From the NCBI GenBank assembly GCA_030829765.1, contig JAUROO010000127.1, forward strand, positions 1 to 24,162: DNA of 24,162 nt, given 5' to 3'. Shown piece by piece: positions 22,370 through 24,162 of the stretch (within the stretch, counting starts at the first letter, position 1; each line of letters begins with the position of its first letter). The position numbers were made by a program, and so were the translations under genes. This DNA is from Miltoncostaeales bacterium (lineage in GTDB: Bacteria; Actinomycetota; Thermoleophilia; Miltoncostaeales; Miltoncostaeaceae). Below the pieces are notes generated by a model, which was not told where the DNA came from, searched no databases, and was given only the letters and a program-made list of their open reading frames with translations.

Positions 22370-24162
22370 CCCGCGAGCCTCCTCATCGGCGCCATGTCCG
22401 CCATCAGTATCCGCTCCTTGTCGTCAAACCGCACCTGGATCAGCCGCCCCTTCTGCTGGACGCCGGTGATGACGCCCTCGCCGAACGACTCGTGCACCAC
22501 CGCGTCGCCCACGTCGTACGGGGACACGGTGATGGATGCCCCGGACGGCCCATCCCGGCGGGGCGCCACCTCGCGGCCGAGTGCCTCGTCGGGGATCTCC
22601 TCGATGAACCGCGACGGGATCGCATACATGCGGCTGCCCCGCAGGGCTCGGCTGTCCGCATGCGACAGCACCAGGCGCTCGCGTGCGCGCGTCAGCGCCA
22701 CGTAGCAAAGCCGCCGCTCCTCCTCGAGTCCATCCGGGTCGTCGATCGACCGTGCATGGGGGAACAGGCCCTCCTCCAGCCCGGTCACGAGAACCACGTC
22801 GTACTCGAGCCCCTTCGCGTTGTGCACCGTCATCAGCGTGACGCGGCCCCCGCTGTCCTCGGCCTCATCCACCGCGGATACCAGCGCGACCTCCTCGAGG
22901 AACCCCGTGAGCGACGGCTCCCCGGCCCGGGCCGCGTACTCACCCGCCATCCCGACCAGTTCCTGCAGGTTGTCCAGGCGGCCCAGCCCGGCCTCCGCCG
23001 GGCCGTCGGCGAGCAGCGCCTCGCGAAGTCCGGAGTCCTCGATGGCCCGCTCCATCACGCGGTCGGGAGGCGCACCGGTCGCATCCATCTCGCGCAGGCG
23101 CTCCAGGAGGCCGCCCAGGGTGCCCAGCGCCTCCCGCTGCGTGGCGGTGAGACCCGGCACCAGGTCGGGCTCGCGCGCCAGATCGTCCATCGACCGCCCC
23201 ACGGACGCGGCGGCCTGGGCGATGCGCGCCAGGGCCGCGGGGCCGAGGCCCCGCTTGGGGCTGCCTGCCGCCCGCGCGAACGCCTCCCGGTCGGCCGGGT
23301 TCGCCACCACGCGCAGGTACGCCATGAGGTCCTTGACCTCCGCCCGCTCGTAGAACCGGGGGCCGCCCAATACCTGATAGGCCACGCCCGCCCGCACCAG
23401 TTGGTCCTCGATCACCCGGCTCTGCGCATGGGTGCGGTAGAAGACCGCGATGTCATCGAGCGACCGCCCCTCTGCCGAGGCGCGTGAGATCTCGCGCAGC
23501 ACCATGCGGGCCTCGTCGTGCTCGTCGCTGCACACCGACACCGCAACGGGCTCGCCGCCCTGCTGATCGGTGAACAGGCGCTTGGGGTGGCGCCCGCGGT
23601 TGTTGCGCACCACGGCGTTGGCCGCATCCAGGATGGTGGCGGTGGACCGGTAGTTCTGCTCCAGTGCGATCGTGACCGCATCGGGGTAGTCGGCGCGGAA
23701 TTCCAGGATGTTCCGGATATCCGCCCCGCGCCATGAGTAGATGCCCTGGTCGTCATCGCCCACCACGGTCACGTTGCGCTCGGGCTCGGCGAGGATGCGC
23801 ACCAGCCAGTACTGGGCGTGGTTGGTGTCCTGGTACTCGTCCACCAGCACGTACCGGAACCGGCGCTGCCAGCGCTCGCGCACCACCGCGTCGCGGCGCA
23901 GCATGTCCACCGCGACCATCAGCAGGTCGTCGAAGTCCATGGCCTGGTTGGCCATCAGGCGGTCCTGGTAACGCTGGTAAAGGCGCGCGATGCCCTGCTC
24001 GGCCTCGTCCGCCGCCTGCTCGACCAGATCGCCCGGGTGCAGCAACTCGTTCTTTGCGGCCGAGATACGCCCCAGCACCGCGCGCGGCGACAGGCGCTTG
24101 GGGTCGATGCCCTCGTCCTTCAGCAACTCGCGCATGATGCGCTGCTGGTCGGCGTCGTCGTA
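22366..24162 (-). CDS. pcrA: ATP-dependent DNA helicase PcrA/UvrD, C-terminal part (5' end outside the window)
   Basis: PcrA/UvrD is a superfamily 1A 3'-5' helicase in nucleotide excision repair, mismatch repair and clearing of recombination intermediates. The visible 598 codons run open from the right edge (YDDADQQRIM) to TGA. Motifs in order are LVDEYQDTN (II, about visible residues 106-114), VVGDDDQGIYSWRGAD (III), LEQNYRST (IV), VTLMTVHNAKGLEYDVV (V) and EEERRLCYVALTRARERL (VI). The C-terminal 55 residues (VGDAVVHESFGEGVI to MRRLAG) form the Tudor-like domain that binds RNA polymerase in PcrA/UvrD. The Walker A region and about 150-180 N-terminal residues lie outside the window. The stop overlaps folD (ATGA). 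RecB-type or Rep relatives are less likely given the Tudor domain. Confidence 0.95.
   Translation of the reverse strand, partial: YDDADQQRIMRELLKDEGIDPKRLSPRAVLGRISAAKNELLHPGDLVEQAADEAEQGIARLYQRYQDRLMANQAMDFDDLLMVAVDMLRRDAVVRERWQRRFRYVLVDEYQDTNHAQYWLVRILAEPERNVTVVGDDDQGIYSWRGADIRNILEFRADYPDAVTIALEQNYRSTATILDAANAVVRNNRGRHPKRLFTDQQGGEPVAVSVCSDEHDEARMVLREISRASAEGRSLDDIAVFYRTHAQSRVIEDQLVRAGVAYQVLGGPRFYERAEVKDLMAYLRVVANPADREAFARAAGSPKRGLGPAALARIAQAAASVGRSMDDLAREPDLVPGLTATQREALGTLGGLLERLREMDATGAPPDRVMERAIEDSGLREALLADGPAEAGLGRLDNLQELVGMAGEYAARAGEPSLTGFLEEVALVSAVDEAEDSGGRVTLMTVHNAKGLEYDVVLVTGLEEGLFPHARSIDDPDGLEEERRLCYVALTRARERLVLSHADSRALRGSRMYAIPSRFIEEIPDEALGREVAPRRDGPSGASITVSPYDVGDAVVHESFGEGVITGVQQKGRLIQVRFDDKERILMADMAPMRRLAG

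Noticed and set aside
21940..23487. A 515-codon plus-strand frame opposite folD and pcrA
   Set aside because: Proline- and arginine-rich, crosses two well-supported genes on the other strand, and has no start signal or domain.

Overview
This GC-rich window reads as a chromosomal segment from a bacterium of the Actinomycetota; a deep-branching class such as Thermoleophilia is possible but is inference. The reasons are the strong G/C bias at third codon positions, frequent GTG starts, TANNNT-type -10 boxes placed 6-9 nt before start codons (leaderless mRNAs), an F420-dependent NADP reductase, a Zincin_1-type small metallopeptidase and an MMPL transporter. No phage, IS element, CRISPR, tRNA or rRNA was seen. 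Almost every base is coding, and most genes are on the minus strand, so they are transcribed from high to low coordinates.

Layout from right to left, following transcription. A pcrA/uvrD helicase (5' end outside the window), folD and npdG form a tight overlapping set (22366-24162, 21491-22369, 20826-21494). A small zincin-like protease (+) and a large MMPL-family membrane protein (-) diverge from a 76-bp gap (20372-20447). The MMPL gene overlaps thiL (+) tail to tail. thiL diverges from gatC-gatA-gatB, the Asp/Glu-tRNA amidotransferase. Then come ilvN-ilvC-serA, a 324-bp regulatory gap, and leuA-leuC-leuD. A sulfatase gene (+) separates leuD from leuB-ilvE-cimA-degT-argH (argH runs off the left edge).

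Metabolically the core is branched-chain amino acid synthesis. IlvN (regulatory subunit), IlvC and IlvE serve the common pathway. LeuA, LeuCD and LeuB make the leucine precursor. CimA (citramalate synthase) implies isoleucine made from pyruvate and acetyl-CoA, re-using LeuCD and LeuB. SerA (serine), ArgH (arginine) and a DegT-type aminotransferase of unknown substrate are attached. The catalytic subunit IlvB and the dehydratase IlvD are not in the window.

The most notable part is the serA-leuA gap (10664-10987). It holds (i) a 24-codon leucine-rich leader peptide gene ending in four consecutive Leu codons, with its stop codon in the loop of a 7-bp GC hairpin; (ii) a perfect 9-nt complementarity between the first Leu-Leu codon pair of that leader and the leuA Shine-Dalgarno sequence, which suggests translational attenuation by SD sequestration; and (iii) a 146-bp single-centre quasi-palindrome starting 7 nt after the serA stop and reaching into the -35 region of the leader promoter. 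A second theme is that six transcription units (leader-leuA, ilvN, gatC, thiL, MMPL, zincin) carry the same leaderless promoter signature.
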